Origin: Ktedonobacter sp. 13_1_20CM_4_53_11
GTDB taxonomy: Bacteria; Chloroflexota; Ktedonobacteria; Ktedonobacterales; Ktedonobacteraceae
Direction: 5' to 3'
Assembly (NCBI GenBank): GCA_001919995.1
Contig: MNIY01000200.1
Span: forward strand, 1-18,804
Length of the DNA: 18,804 nucleotides
Below are positions 1-8,990 of this stretch, piece after piece. Numbering within the stretch: position 1 is the first letter of the stretch; every line of letters starts with the position of its first letter. The position numbers were made by a program, and so were the translations under genes. The notes beneath the pieces were generated by a model. The model was not told the origin of the DNA, did no database searches, and saw only the letters and a list, made by a program, of their open reading frames with translations.

Positions 1-2414
1 AATGCTTTACTGCTATCGTTTGGTCCCAACAAGGCCCCACCGCCGGCGCGAGCCAGTAGCGTCAGGAAGCGCGTATCTGTCCCCATCATGCGATATTCGG
101 GGGAGTAAGGCACCACCATTCCAGTCGTTGTTGTCAGTTGGCTTGTTGCCCCATGCCAGGTGACTTGCAGCAAGTAGGCTCCTATATACTTGATTGGAAA
201 GTTCCCCTCCCAGCGCTGTGGAGCCGTTGGCTGTAAGGTGATCGTGTCCTGTGATAAATTGGGCGCGATGATCCTGACCTTCACCTGCTGGTTGACTGCC
301 GAAGCCGTGCTTGTGCCTGGAGGAATATCGACAGTAAGATGTCCGCTGTCTCCTATAACCGTCGCGTTGACATCGAGCGCGCTGTCGGGTGAGGGCAATG
401 TCCACGTCACGAGATTGGCCCACCATCGTGCCGCGTCATTCCATTGCAGCCAGTTGGCTGTCCACAGCCCCAGCGCGTCACTCGTCCAGGCCGCTACGCG
501 TCCCAGTCCGTACTGCCAGACTGCCAGCACAGGGTCATCCTTGTGACTGATGAGCACCATCTGTGCCGTTGTTTTAGGCGTGGTTGCTACATAACCGTTT
601 AGTGCTGGAAAAGCGCCTAGCCCTGTCACGATCGGATGATTGCCAACAAGTGCCGGTACGAAGGACTCATTGATGATTGCTCGTCGCGTGGCCTGTTGTG
701 TCTCTTTGAGCAGGATTTGTGGAATAGCTGTAGGGTTGTCCGCCCTGTAGAAACGTCCCTTGCCCAGCGACGCGATTTGCTGCATCAACCCTAACTCTTG
801 ATAAGAGTCGGCATTGGTTGCAACCGTCGAGACGGTGATATGCTCGCTCGCCATGCGCAGCAACTGCGTATTTAGCTGCCCATTTTCAAAGGTATCGCCG
901 TCGCCTAGCAGTATCACATGCTGTAATTTCGCGTTCGTGCCATGCAGGACCGTCTCAGCGTTCGTAAAATCGGGCAGATAACTTCCGGGGTCGCATGGTT
1001 GCATCGAATCGATCACCTGGTCAATTGCTCCTCGATTGGTGACATGCTGCATCGCTGATACAAGCGAGCCACATCCCGCGGAGATAGCTACCTGGTCCCG
1101 AGGTGTCAGGAGACCGACCACCCCTTTGGCAGCTTCTTTAGAAATATTGACTCCAGTATCATCCTCCAGGTTCTCGATGATCAGCACAACGGCAATGCTA
1201 GGCGTATCCTTGTGCTGTGGGATATCCATGCTTACAGGCAATGCCTGCTCCAGTGGAGTTCCAGCGTACCCTCCCACGCCGTAGCTGCTTTCTCCTCCGC
1301 TCACGACAAGTCCTCGCCCGAGGTCGCGCACATACGCTTGCAGGGTCTGCATACGCGCTGTCCCCAGCGATACCGCCGGAACATTGGCCAGTACCACCGA
1401 ACTATAGCCAGCCAGGCCGTCGAGTGTGATTGGAACATCATTTGGGGTACCCACTGTGACCTGTATTTTCGTTGCTTGCAGCGCGGCGATGATATTATGT
1501 CCTGCGCCTGGTGTTCCCTCGATGACCAGCACGTGGGGCGGTCCCTCGACATTGACATACGCGGCGGCCTCGTTATTGGCCAGGATAGTATCCTGCGCTG
1601 CTTCCAAAGTGACCCTGAAGGTATGAAAACCCGGCGGCGGAGCCAGCAGCCTGAAGTCAATTTCCTGCGCGCCAATCGCGAGGCGTGTTGGCAACTGGAA
1701 CAAAAGCGATTGATCGAGATACAGCCGTAATGTAGCTGGCTGTGCCACATTGCTGAATATTTTCGTATGCAGCAGGAATCGTTCGTTTGTACGCAAGAGC
1801 GCCGGCGCATCGAGACCGTCAATGCGCGCCTCCGCTCCCTGATAGCCAGGCAGTGGCACGATATCTAAGCGTATACCCTCCTGTTGCAGCAGTTGGGCCT
1901 CCTGCAACGTGTCCCCTAGATTCTGTTGACCATCGCTCAAGAGCACGATACGGCGCTGGCTATCGCCTGGTAAGATGGCCGCTGCCAGCCGTAGGCCGGC
2001 CGCCAGGTCGGTATAGTTTGTGTCGGGCGTGGATTGAAATTGGTTGAAGTTGACCTGGCTCTTGACCGACTGTTCCACAAGGGCGTTGCGTCCAACGGCC
2101 ACGATTCCCACCTGGTCGTCGGGTCCTTTGGGCTTTAGCGCCGCGCTGATCCACCCTTCGATGAAAGCGCGCTGCGTTGCCGTGCTTGCTGAAATATCCC
2201 CCACGAAGACCACCGATTGCCGCGCTACTGGTTGTGCCCATGCCGCTCCCGCCAGGGCACAGATGATCAGCGTAAATAACGCCAGTCGACAGGCCAGGAT
2301 CAGGCGTCGCTGTCCCCTGGGAAATGGCAGCGCCATGTTGCGCCATGCCAGGTACACCAGAATGCATACTGGCACTAAGAGCAACAGGAGCAAGGGCTGT
2401 TCAAATGTTAGCAT
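1..2414 (-). CDS. Large double-VWA membrane protein, C-terminus cut by window edge
   Basis: The minus frame from the ATG at 2412-2414 is open to position 1 without a stop, giving 804 residues, so the C-terminus lies outside the window. It has two N-terminal membrane segments (about residues 7-24 and 38-60) and then an extracytoplasmic VWA domain with an intact MIDAS: D73, S75, S77, T135 and D161 (in LLSDGQ). A domain at about 290-400 carries the GGESSYGVGGYAGTPLEQ motif, typical of the glutamine-amidotransferase-like region of Chloroflexi/Planctomycete VWA membrane proteins. A second VWA follows (about 405-560), in which the metal-binding DxSxS position reads ENLED. The rest is beta-rich. GAGGGA lies 5 nt before the ATG, and the upstream gene stops 12 nt before it, so the two are probably coupled. 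It is the last gene of the operon seen here. The substrate is unknown. By family it is a membrane-anchored partner of the MoxR ATPase. Confidence 0.88.
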   Translation of the reverse strand, partial: MLTFEQPLLLLLLVPVCILVYLAWRNMALPFPRGQRRLILACRLALFTLIICALAGAAWAQPVARQSVVFVGDISASTATQRAFIEGWISAALKPKGPDDQVGIVAVGRNALVEQSVKSQVNFNQFQSTPDTNYTDLAAGLRLAAAILPGDSQRRIVLLSDGQQNLGDTLQEAQLLQQEGIRLDIVPLPGYQGAEARIDGLDAPALLRTNERFLLHTKIFSNVAQPATLRLYLDQSLLFQLPTRLAIGAQEIDFRLLAPPPGFHTFRVTLEAAQDTILANNEAAAYVNVEGPPHVLVIEGTPGAGHNIIAALQATKIQVTVGTPNDVPITLDGLAGYSSVVLANVPAVSLGTARMQTLQAYVRDLGRGLVVSGGESSYGVGGYAGTPLEQALPVSMDIPQHKDTPSIAVVLIIENLEDDTGVNISKEAAKGVVGLLTPRDQVAISAGCGSLVSAMQHVTNRGAIDQVIDSMQPCDPGSYLPDFTNAETVLHGTNAKLQHVILLGDGDTFENGQLNTQLLRMASEHITVSTVATNADSYQELGLMQQIASLGKGRFYRADNPTAIPQILLKETQQATRRAIINESFVPALVGNHPIVTGLGAFPALNGYVATTPKTTAQMVLISHKDDPVLAVWQYGLGRVAAWTSDALGLWTANWLQWNDAARWWANLVTWTLPSPDSALDVNATVIGDSGHLTVDIPPGTSTASAVNQQVKVRIIAPNLSQDTITLQPTAPQRWEGNFPIKYIGAYLLQVTWHGATSQLTTTTGMVVPYSPEYRMMGTDTRFLTLLARAGGGALLGPNDSSKA

Positions 2415-2426
2415 GGCGTTCCCTCA

Positions 2427-4472
2427 TCAAGTATAGAGCCCCTTCTTGCGCCGCCTCGTTATCTTAGCCAGGCGCTTCCTGGCAGCCCTGTAGCTGTGCT
2501 CCAATCGTTCCTGTACGTCGCCAATCAATCCAGGAGTATTCCGTGTCACTCCCCGGCGAGGGCGTGAAGACGAACTATTTCCTCCTTTACTCTTGCTTGC
2601 GGCAGTTGCTGCCGAACCCTGTTGTCGGTAGCCACGGCTAAATAACCACCATTCGATGCAGAGGATCAGCAGGAGGAGCGCGGCTATCCACGGCCATATT
2701 TCTCGTAACACCCTGGGCACAGCATTATTTCCCGGCGAAAAGTCGCTGCTGTGCGCTACCGGCAGTTGACTGGCCGGTGCCAGTCGTGATTGTTGTGGGT
2801 CGAACAGGTTGACCGCGAAGGCCCCGCGCTTCACCTGGCCGTGCACCTGCTGTACCACCTGGTAGATGCCGATAGTATTGGTCTGCGCGAATGGTGCCGC
2901 TGGAAAAGGCGGTGCTACTGTGACAGTTTTTTGATCAGGAGCGGTAATCGTTACCTGGTCAGCCCCCGGCCATGTCTGTACCGTCACCGGCAGGTCAGGT
3001 GATACCTGTCCATCTCCCGTCACAGGCGGCGGTAGAAACCAGTTGACCATATTATTGATCAAAATGGGGAAACCTGGTTGGAGCGGCAGATCACTGTCGT
3101 GCAGATCAAAACTCAACGCGGCGATGCGTCTGTTGTCGTTCTCACCCGCGATCAAAAGTGGTGTCTCAGGTGTACTGATCACCGGCTGCGCCCATAATAC
3201 CGGCGTGAACAGGTGGCTGGAACGCAGCACGTGAATACTGCTCAAATCTACATTGTCGAGCAGGCTTGTGCCACCGCGGCCCGCGCCAATATGGCTCACT
3301 TGTATTTCAGGTCCCGACTTCCCAAAGATATACGAGCCTTCAGGCGGGTTGACGAAGAATGCTCCTCCAGCAGGCAACGTTGCCGGTACAAAACCGTCGA
3401 AGATGGTCAGGTCAAAATTGCCTGCGTTGACAACGTACTGATCAGGCGTCGTTTTGTACAGGTCAATAGCCGGCTGTAGCGCCAGCGCAGACTGCAGAAA
3501 GCCGTTCCCTTTTGTGACGAGTAGCACGCGTCCATGCATTGACCCGCCGACGATAGCCCATGCCTCGTGATCGACACTCAGCGTATCCTGGCCTAGAATC
3601 TGAGCGTGGAGAAAGCGCGCAGTGGGCGGCAGCGGCCCCCACTGGAGAGCTCCACTGGCTCCCGCTCCCAGGGTGATCGTCTGTACATTGACCAGCCTGC
3701 CATCAGCATACAGTTCAACCGGAATCGACCGCTGCACGTGGCTGTAATTGGCGACCTGCGCCAGCGCTACCAGGTTCCCCTGCAAGGAACGCGCAGCGAG
3801 CGCTAGTAGCGCCACGTTAGGAGCATCGGTACCAATGCGAAAATAGCTGACGGGAAATGGCAATACCAGTGTTTGATCGGGTGACAAAACATGCCCATCC
3901 CCAATCACCAGCACCTGTATATTTGTGCGTCCCGCCGCCAGCGAAACGGCTAGCGAAAGCGCCTGTTCAAGGTCAGCATCCTGGTTAGTAACCTTTGCTC
4001 GCTGCAGTGCGGCCATGATCTGTCCCCTGTCCTGTGATAACGCAACCAGTACCTGTGGCGTGTGAGCCATGCTGATAAGTGAGAGGTGGTCATTGGGACC
4101 CAGATTGTCAACCAGGTCGGCAATCTGACTCTTCGCCACTTCAAATCTGTTTGGCGTAACATCGGTAGCCTGCATACTTGCCGATGCCTGCAGGATAATG
4201 ATTGTGTTGCCACTGATTGGACTGCGCAGAAAAATGGCTGGTCGCGCCAGTATGAGCACAATCACCAGCGCTGCCAGTAACTGGAGCAACAGCAGCGGAG
4301 TGATGCGCAGCCGTTGCCACGGACGACTAGCCTGCAAATCCTGCAGCGCCTGTTGCCAGAGCAGCGTGCTGCCAACGACACGGTCTTGCCGCTTCGGCCG
4401 CATGAAATAGAGCAAGAGGATGATCGGAATAATAATACCAAAGGCCAGCGCCGCGGGGACAAGAAAACTCAT
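2427..4472 (-). CDS. BatA-like VWA-domain membrane protein
   Basis: A 681-residue protein with the BatA/aerotolerance-type N-terminus: membrane helices at about 4-24 and 58-78 separated by a basic loop with WQQALQDLQASRPWQRLR. A VWA fold follows at about 90-210. Its MIDAS is degenerate: the canonical first Asp is Gln (QASAS, residues 95-99), the Thr position reads NQDADLEQAL, and only D192 (IGDGH) remains. A long beta-rich extracytoplasmic part follows, then a third membrane helix (595-614) and a 67-residue basic tail rich in Ser, Arg and Lys that would be cytoplasmic. The gene lies between DUF58 (42-nt gap) and the double-VWA gene (12-nt gap). BatA-type proteins usually act with MoxR ATPases at the membrane. 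Which ligand this altered VWA binds cannot be told. Confidence 0.9.
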   Translation of the reverse strand: MSFLVPAALAFGIIIPIILLLYFMRPKRQDRVVGSTLLWQQALQDLQASRPWQRLRITPLLLLQLLAALVIVLILARPAIFLRSPISGNTIIILQASASMQATDVTPNRFEVAKSQIADLVDNLGPNDHLSLISMAHTPQVLVALSQDRGQIMAALQRAKVTNQDADLEQALSLAVSLAAGRTNIQVLVIGDGHVLSPDQTLVLPFPVSYFRIGTDAPNVALLALAARSLQGNLVALAQVANYSHVQRSIPVELYADGRLVNVQTITLGAGASGALQWGPLPPTARFLHAQILGQDTLSVDHEAWAIVGGSMHGRVLLVTKGNGFLQSALALQPAIDLYKTTPDQYVVNAGNFDLTIFDGFVPATLPAGGAFFVNPPEGSYIFGKSGPEIQVSHIGAGRGGTSLLDNVDLSSIHVLRSSHLFTPVLWAQPVISTPETPLLIAGENDNRRIAALSFDLHDSDLPLQPGFPILINNMVNWFLPPPVTGDGQVSPDLPVTVQTWPGADQVTITAPDQKTVTVAPPFPAAPFAQTNTIGIYQVVQQVHGQVKRGAFAVNLFDPQQSRLAPASQLPVAHSSDFSPGNNAVPRVLREIWPWIAALLLLILCIEWWLFSRGYRQQGSAATAASKSKGGNSSSSRPRRGVTRNTPGLIGDVQERLEHSYRAARKRLAKITRRRKKGLYT

Positions 4473-4514
4473 GCCATCTCTTTCTCAGGCAGCCGTAAAG
4501 TCTGCTGCTACATA

Positions 4515-5411
4515 TCATTTGACAAGTTCAACCTGTCGCAATAGTCGCTGTACAACGTCGATCACAGTAGTATCACTCGGAATCATCGTATAAGTCATCG
4601 CGTAAGTGTGAGCGAATGCGGCCAGTTCCTGCGTGAACGTCCCTAACCGCTGCCTGTACGCCTGTAGAACCGCCGGTGAAATGCTCACATCGATATTACC
4701 CACCCCTTCACTATCTTGCAGCCGCCAATCGCCTTGTATATCTGGTTCCAGTTCATCCGGCGCCAGTATTTGCAGCAGCGCTACTTCCTGTCGTAACTGG
4801 CGCACTGCCCGTATCCCCGCCTGGTACCCTCCTGGTGCCAGGAAATCAGAGATGACGATCGTCAGTCCGGGCCTGGTCACGATTCTCCCCAGGTCATACA
4901 GGGCTCGATTCAGGTCTGTCGTGCCCGAACGTGGCAAGCGGCTCAGAAATTCACCGACGCTCCACACCGCGTGCTTTCCGCTGCCTGCGCGCCGGTACGC
5001 CGCCAGCTTATCCGTCAGCGTTCCCACGATTACCGTATCCTCACATTTCAGTGCGACGTATGCCAGCGCCGCCGCCAGGGACGTTGCCAGTGTTGCCTTC
5101 GGTGGATTGCCATAATACATGGAATCAGAACAATCAACCAGTACCGTCACCGTCAGATTTTCCTCGGCCTCGAAGACGCGCAAGAAGAGCCGCTCCAACC
5201 GTGCATAGGCTCTCCAATCGATGCGGCGGAAGTCATCCCCCGGCGCGTACCGTCGGTAATCCGCGAACTCCATCGAAGAACCGGCTAGCGGCGAACGCCG
5301 CCTCCCTGGTCTCCCCGACGCCATCGGCCTCCGCGTCAGCAGTGCCAGGCTATCCAGTCTTTGTAGCACCTCAGCCTCTAGAGGGAAGCGAGATTGTGTA
5401 TTCTCACTCAT
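4515..5411 (-). CDS. DUF58 domain protein, soluble, MoxR partner
   Basis: A 298-residue protein with the diagnostic DUF58 block at about 37-72 (SSMEFADYRRYAPGDDFRRI, then DWRAYARL). It is followed by a VWA-like fold with an intact MIDAS: D93-C-S95-D-S97, the Thr in SGTTDLNRAL, and the Asp in VISDFL. There is no membrane segment, so it should be cytoplasmic, unlike longer DUF58 proteins that begin with two helices. The start codon lies inside the end of the MoxR gene (8-nt overlap), which suggests translational coupling and supports a 1:1 partnership with the ATPase. DUF58 proteins are commonly encoded next to MoxR and thought to be its adaptors. Their biochemical activity is not established. 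Confidence 0.93.
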   Translation of the reverse strand: MSENTQSRFPLEAEVLQRLDSLALLTRRPMASGRPGRRRSPLAGSSMEFADYRRYAPGDDFRRIDWRAYARLERLFLRVFEAEENLTVTVLVDCSDSMYYGNPPKATLATSLAAALAYVALKCEDTVIVGTLTDKLAAYRRAGSGKHAVWSVGEFLSRLPRSGTTDLNRALYDLGRIVTRPGLTIVISDFLAPGGYQAGIRAVRQLRQEVALLQILAPDELEPDIQGDWRLQDSEGVGNIDVSISPAVLQAYRQRLGTFTQELAAFAHTYAMTYTMIPSDTTVIDVVQRLLRQVELVK

Positions 5412-6507
5412 CTTCTATCTCTTTGATAATCTCCCCAATCACCTCTTCCGCCGTAATTCCCTCCGCCAGCCCATCAAAATTCAGAATCAAGCGATGCCGC
5501 AGCGCCGGTAGAGCCACCGCCTGTATATCTTCCAGGGACACGTTAAAGCGACCTTCGAGCAGCGCCCGCACCTTCGAAGTCATAATCATCGCCTGTAGTC
5601 CGCGCGGGCTGGCCCCGTAGCGCACAAAACTATGCACCATCTCCGGTGCCTCCGCTGTCTCCGGATGGGTCGCCAGCAGCAGGCGTACCGCGTATTCCTT
5701 GAGATGGGTCGCCACCGGCACAGCCTTCGCCGTATCGATCAATCGCGCAAGTTGCTCGCCCGAAGCCATCTGTGTTGCCCGCTTTGTTTGTATGCCCACC
5801 GTGGAATCAATAATCTGCAGCAGATTACTTGCGTTAGGGAAACGCACCATGATCTTGAGCAGGAAGCGATCAAGCTGCGCCTCTGGCAGAGCATAAGTGC
5901 CCTCCATCTCCAGCGGGTTCTGCGTGGCCAGCACAAAGAAGGGTTTTGGCAAGGGGCGTGTGGCGTCGCCAACGCTTACCGTTCGCTCTTGCATGCCTTC
6001 CAGCAGGGCCGATTGCGTCTTGGGAGTCGCCCGGTTGATTTCGTCGGCCAGCACAATATTGGCGAAGATAGGGCCTGGCTGGAAACTGAAAACCCGTTTG
6101 CTCCCCGTCGCACTGCCATCGCTTTGTTCGCTGACAATCGTCGTACCCACGATATCGGCTGGCATCAAGTCGGGCGTAAATTGGATGCGCGCGAATTTGA
6201 GTGAGAGTGCGTCGGACAGTGTCCGTACAAGCAGGGTCTTACCCAGGCCTGGCACACCTTCTAAGAGCACGTGTCCTCCCGCCAGCAGGGCGAGCAAGAG
6301 TTCGCGCACTACCAGCTCCTGGCCAATGACAATCGCGGTAAGCTCCTTCTCTAGCTGCTGGGCGATGTCTATAAACTCCGTAATATCGGACTCGGCGGGT
6401 TCCTCTTTTTGAAGATCATCGATAGCAGATTGCGTATCATGCCCGTTCTGTGTACTTACATCCTTCATCGGTACCCTGGGAACCGCATTTTCACCTGTAT
6501 TTGCCAT
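5404..6507 (-). CDS. MoxR-family AAA+ ATPase
   Basis: A 367-residue AAA+ ATPase with all core motifs of the MoxR family: Walker A GVPGLGKT (84-91), Walker B VLADEIN (about 152-158), sensor 1 in ATQNP (N197), the PEAQLDRF segment with the likely arginine finger R214, and sensor 2 in the GASPRG stretch. An N-terminal extension of about 45 residues is polar and acidic and is absent from most MoxR proteins of about 320 residues. It starts 6 nt after the stop of the preceding gene, with AAGGA inside that gene's last codons. MoxR ATPases use ATP hydrolysis to remodel or mature client complexes, usually with VWA proteins. Both DUF58 and VWA partners are encoded immediately downstream. Confidence 0.96.
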   Translation of the reverse strand: MANTGENAVPRVPMKDVSTQNGHDTQSAIDDLQKEEPAESDITEFIDIAQQLEKELTAIVIGQELVVRELLLALLAGGHVLLEGVPGLGKTLLVRTLSDALSLKFARIQFTPDLMPADIVGTTIVSEQSDGSATGSKRVFSFQPGPIFANIVLADEINRATPKTQSALLEGMQERTVSVGDATRPLPKPFFVLATQNPLEMEGTYALPEAQLDRFLLKIMVRFPNASNLLQIIDSTVGIQTKRATQMASGEQLARLIDTAKAVPVATHLKEYAVRLLLATHPETAEAPEMVHSFVRYGASPRGLQAMIMTSKVRALLEGRFNVSLEDIQAVALPALRHRLILNFDGLAEGITAEEVIGEIIKEIEDE

Positions 6508-6513
6508 CAGTTC

Positions 6514-8100
6514 TCACTGTCCTTCTAATGCTTTGAAATAGCTGTGAACGAGATCTTTCATCGTGGGTGATATCGAGCTGTTATCAATGGCATCGTGTGC
6601 CATCTGGTTGTACTGCGCGATGACTTGAGAATATGGTACGGAGCTTCCGTTCTGAACGACGCCGTTGCTGCCATCATTGCTCTGCGTGCTGGTTCCGGAG
6701 CCAATCTTCCCTGGTACAGAGACTGGTTCGTTTTTCCCCGGTTTGTTGCCAGGGTTATCTCCCTTCCCTCCTTTATTGCCCTGGCCACCATTGCTTTCCT
6801 GGCCCTGTTGTTGCCCCTGTCCTTGTTGCTGTCCTTGTCCCTGTTGCTGTCCTTGCCCTTGTCCCTGTTGCTGTCCCTGGCCCTGTTGTTGCCCCTGGTT
6901 CAGTGATCTGGTGCCATCCGTTGCGGGGGCGAGCGCATTAGCCGACTGTTGCAGGCTTTTTGAGACCTGGTTGATGCTGTTGGACTGCGCTTGAGTAGTG
7001 GCATCCTGTGCGGCGGCCTTCTGCACGGAGTTGCTCGCGTCAGAGACCTCTCCCGGACTGCCACTTGCGACCGAACGGGCAAGCTGATGGAGAGAGGAGC
7101 TTAGATCAGGATTCTGCTGTGCCTGGTTGGCGGCTTTTTCCAGTTGTTGTGCCAGTTGCGCCCGCTGTGCCGGTGTCATCTTGCTCACTTGATCGGCAAG
7201 CTTTTTTAATGCTGTTGCTAGCCCCTTGTTATCATTCCCGGCCAGCGCTTGCCCGAGCGCGCTCAAGCTAGCGTTTGGACTGCCCTGCAGCGATGAGCTG
7301 GCCGCTTGCTGCGCCTGCACCTTATTAGCAGCCTGCGGATCCCTCAGTTGGTTGAGCCTGGACTGTGCTTCAGCAATTGCCTGCTGTGCCTGTGCCTCAT
7401 TCCTGGCATTTTGCAGTTTTGCCTGCAGCTCACGCAGAATCTGATCGATCTGTGTGCGTTCTGTCGCGGGTGTATTTGTCTGTTGCGAGGCGACTGAACG
7501 CACGTGATCGATGGCCGCGATTTGTTTGGCTATACGCGCCTGGAATGCTGCCTGTTGCTGCAGGACCCCTGTCATTGGATTCGGCAAGAGCAACAGCAAT
7601 GCCAGAATGGCGACGACAACGGCCGCCGTAAAAAGGCTCGAGCGCCCGGGTCGCAGCGGGATAGCTGTTCCTGGTGAGTGCTTCCCCAAATACTTCAAGG
7701 CGTCCCGTCGCTGGAGGCCGAAAAGCGGCGCATTTTCGTTACGCATCTCCCATGCCGTGCTCAAGCGATCGTGCAACGAAAGCAAGGCATCAATCAACCG
7801 CGTGGCGCGGGCCAGCGAGGGGCGAAACCATAGAGCTGCGCCAAATGCAACGAGCAAACAGGCTATCACGATACCTATGGCCCAATATGGAGCGGTTGCC
7901 CATGGCAGCAGACGCGCGACCAGCAGCATGAGACATGCCAGCATCAGCCCCGCGAGCGCGCCTCTCGCCGTCCAGCTTAGTACCTGTTGCAATATCAACC
8001 GTGTGCGCCAGGGATGCAGGGCTGCTGTCAATTGCTCGCCACTGCTGCCTGCTATTCTCGAACGAACCTTTGCCTGGCTCGAAGGTGCCGCGCTGGCCAT
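6514..8100 (-). CDS. Membrane protein with Ala/Gln-rich coiled coil and Gln-Gly repeat tail
   Basis: About 528 residues. Three hydrophobic helices (about 44-66, 72-93 and 157-173, counted in the frame from 8109) are followed by a long Ala/Gln-rich helical region that looks like coiled coil (about 180-390). A low-complexity tract of QQQGQG units comes next (DNA 6801-6898), then a Gly/Asn/Lys linker and a short conserved-looking C-terminal segment ending FKALEGQ. The ATG at 8100 is preferred because AGAGGG sits about 10 nt upstream. A GTG at 8109 is possible but would lie against that same sequence. The overall plan recalls DUF4175-like membrane proteins found near MoxR/DUF58 genes, but I cannot assign a family. 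It lies between the ABC permease (gap about 20 nt) and moxR (6 nt), so it is probably part of the same machine. Confidence 0.85.
   Translation of the reverse strand: MASAAPSSQAKVRSRIAGSSGEQLTAALHPWRTRLILQQVLSWTARGALAGLMLACLMLLVARLLPWATAPYWAIGIVIACLLVAFGAALWFRPSLARATRLIDALLSLHDRLSTAWEMRNENAPLFGLQRRDALKYLGKHSPGTAIPLRPGRSSLFTAAVVVAILALLLLLPNPMTGVLQQQAAFQARIAKQIAAIDHVRSVASQQTNTPATERTQIDQILRELQAKLQNARNEAQAQQAIAEAQSRLNQLRDPQAANKVQAQQAASSSLQGSPNASLSALGQALAGNDNKGLATALKKLADQVSKMTPAQRAQLAQQLEKAANQAQQNPDLSSSLHQLARSVASGSPGEVSDASNSVQKAAAQDATTQAQSNSINQVSKSLQQSANALAPATDGTRSLNQGQQQGQGQQQGQGQGQQQGQGQQQGQGQQQGQESNGGQGNKGGKGDNPGNKPGKNEPVSVPGKIGSGTSTQSNDGSNGVVQNGSSVPYSQVIAQYNQMAHDAIDNSSISPTMKDLVHSYFKALEGQ
6801..6898. 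repeat. Short tandem repeats encoding Gln/Gly tract
   Basis: Imperfect 12-18 nt units of the type ccctgttgctgtccttg repeat across about 98 nt. On the minus strand they encode GQQQGQ units in the membrane protein of 6514-8100. The third positions vary (ctg/ttg, ccc/cct) while the Gln/Gly pattern stays, which suggests selection at the protein level. Such tracts can change length by slippage. Confidence 0.85.
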
Positions 8101-8120
8101 ACCTCTCACTCCCTCTTTCT

Positions 8121-8990
8121 TCAGGTCGTTGCTACCACTTTATCCTTTGGTCGTCTCTTTTCCATCAATCGCGAGAGGCGACCGATAGGATTTGGTTTCA
8201 CAAGCCACACACTCAGCAGAAGCAATACGATGGTCAGCAATAAGTTGATGATGATGAAGGTGATCCAGGGTGCGAGACTCGTGCCATAGAATGAGTACGA
8301 ACCAAGTGGCGATCCTGGCCCTAATGTAAATGTGCTGATCATAGCAAGAATAGGATTACCGATAAAGATCAGGGTCGCTTGCGCATTGTTATTAAATGGT
8401 ACATTGAGTTGGAGCAAGAAACTCAGCAGCCAGGGTGTGATTACCCACATGATGCAAAACATGTAGGCTATGGCGGTAGATACTGGGGGACGCTTCAAGA
8501 GCGTCGAGCAAAAGAGACCGAAGGTCCCCACTACGATCGCTGTGACAATGAAGACCAGCGTTGTTTGCAGCACCTGTGCGGGCCCTACTCCCCCGAAGAA
8601 GAAGACCAGGCTAAAAAGTGGGATAGAGGCAGCTATCAGCAAAAAGGCATTAGCCAGCCCGGCAACCAGTTTGCCCGCTACCAGTTCAAAGGCGGAGAGC
8701 CGCGAGCACAACAGCAGGTCAAAGGTATGCCTCTCCTTTTCACCATTGATGCTCGTTGTTGTAAAGGCGGGAGTGATGAACATGATCAGAGAAAGCTGGA
8801 CAAATACCAGCAGTGTGTAGAGACCATAGCCCAGCGTGCTCACGGTATAACCGTTGGAGGGGTTGTTACGACTGATAAAGAGAAATCCCAGCAGAGTCAT
8901 CACCAGCAGGTAACTGATAAGCACCCAGATGGTGCGTTCACGGCGCAGCCGTAAGCGTAATTCTTTTGTGAGCAAGGCTACGAAGGTCAT
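8121..8990 (-). CDS. ABC-2 type transporter permease
   Basis: A 289-residue integral membrane protein with about six hydrophobic helices in the ABC-2 layout: an N-terminal helix after a short basic stretch (KELRLRLRRERT), a large amphipathic/cytoplasmic segment holding SINGEKERHTFDLLLCSRLS, and then the helical core. The GEKERHTFDLLL element is characteristic of ABC-2 and gliding-motility/NatB-type permeases, where it forms the coupling helix region. The start codon overlaps the ATPase stop by 4 nt (ATGA), and AGGAAG lies about 9 nt upstream. It almost certainly pairs with the ATPase to form an exporter or a membrane-remodelling transporter. The substrate is unknown. Confidence 0.93.
   Translation of the reverse strand: MTFVALLTKELRLRLRRERTIWVLISYLLVMTLLGFLFISRNNPSNGYTVSTLGYGLYTLLVFVQLSLIMFITPAFTTTSINGEKERHTFDLLLCSRLSAFELVAGKLVAGLANAFLLIAASIPLFSLVFFFGGVGPAQVLQTTLVFIVTAIVVGTFGLFCSTLLKRPPVSTAIAYMFCIMWVITPWLLSFLLQLNVPFNNNAQATLIFIGNPILAMISTFTLGPGSPLGSYSFYGTSLAPWITFIIINLLLTIVLLLLSVWLVKPNPIGRLSRLMEKRRPKDKVVATT

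Noticed and set aside
1212..1822. Overlapping plus and minus frames of about 170 codons inside the double-VWA gene
   Set aside because: Both are alternative frames of a continuous 804-codon minus reading frame with VWA motifs. Their translations show no domain.
6665..6994. Cys/Pro-rich plus-strand frame that looks metallothionein-like
   Set aside because: The Cys-Pro pattern is just the reverse complement of the Gln/Gly repeat tract on the minus strand.
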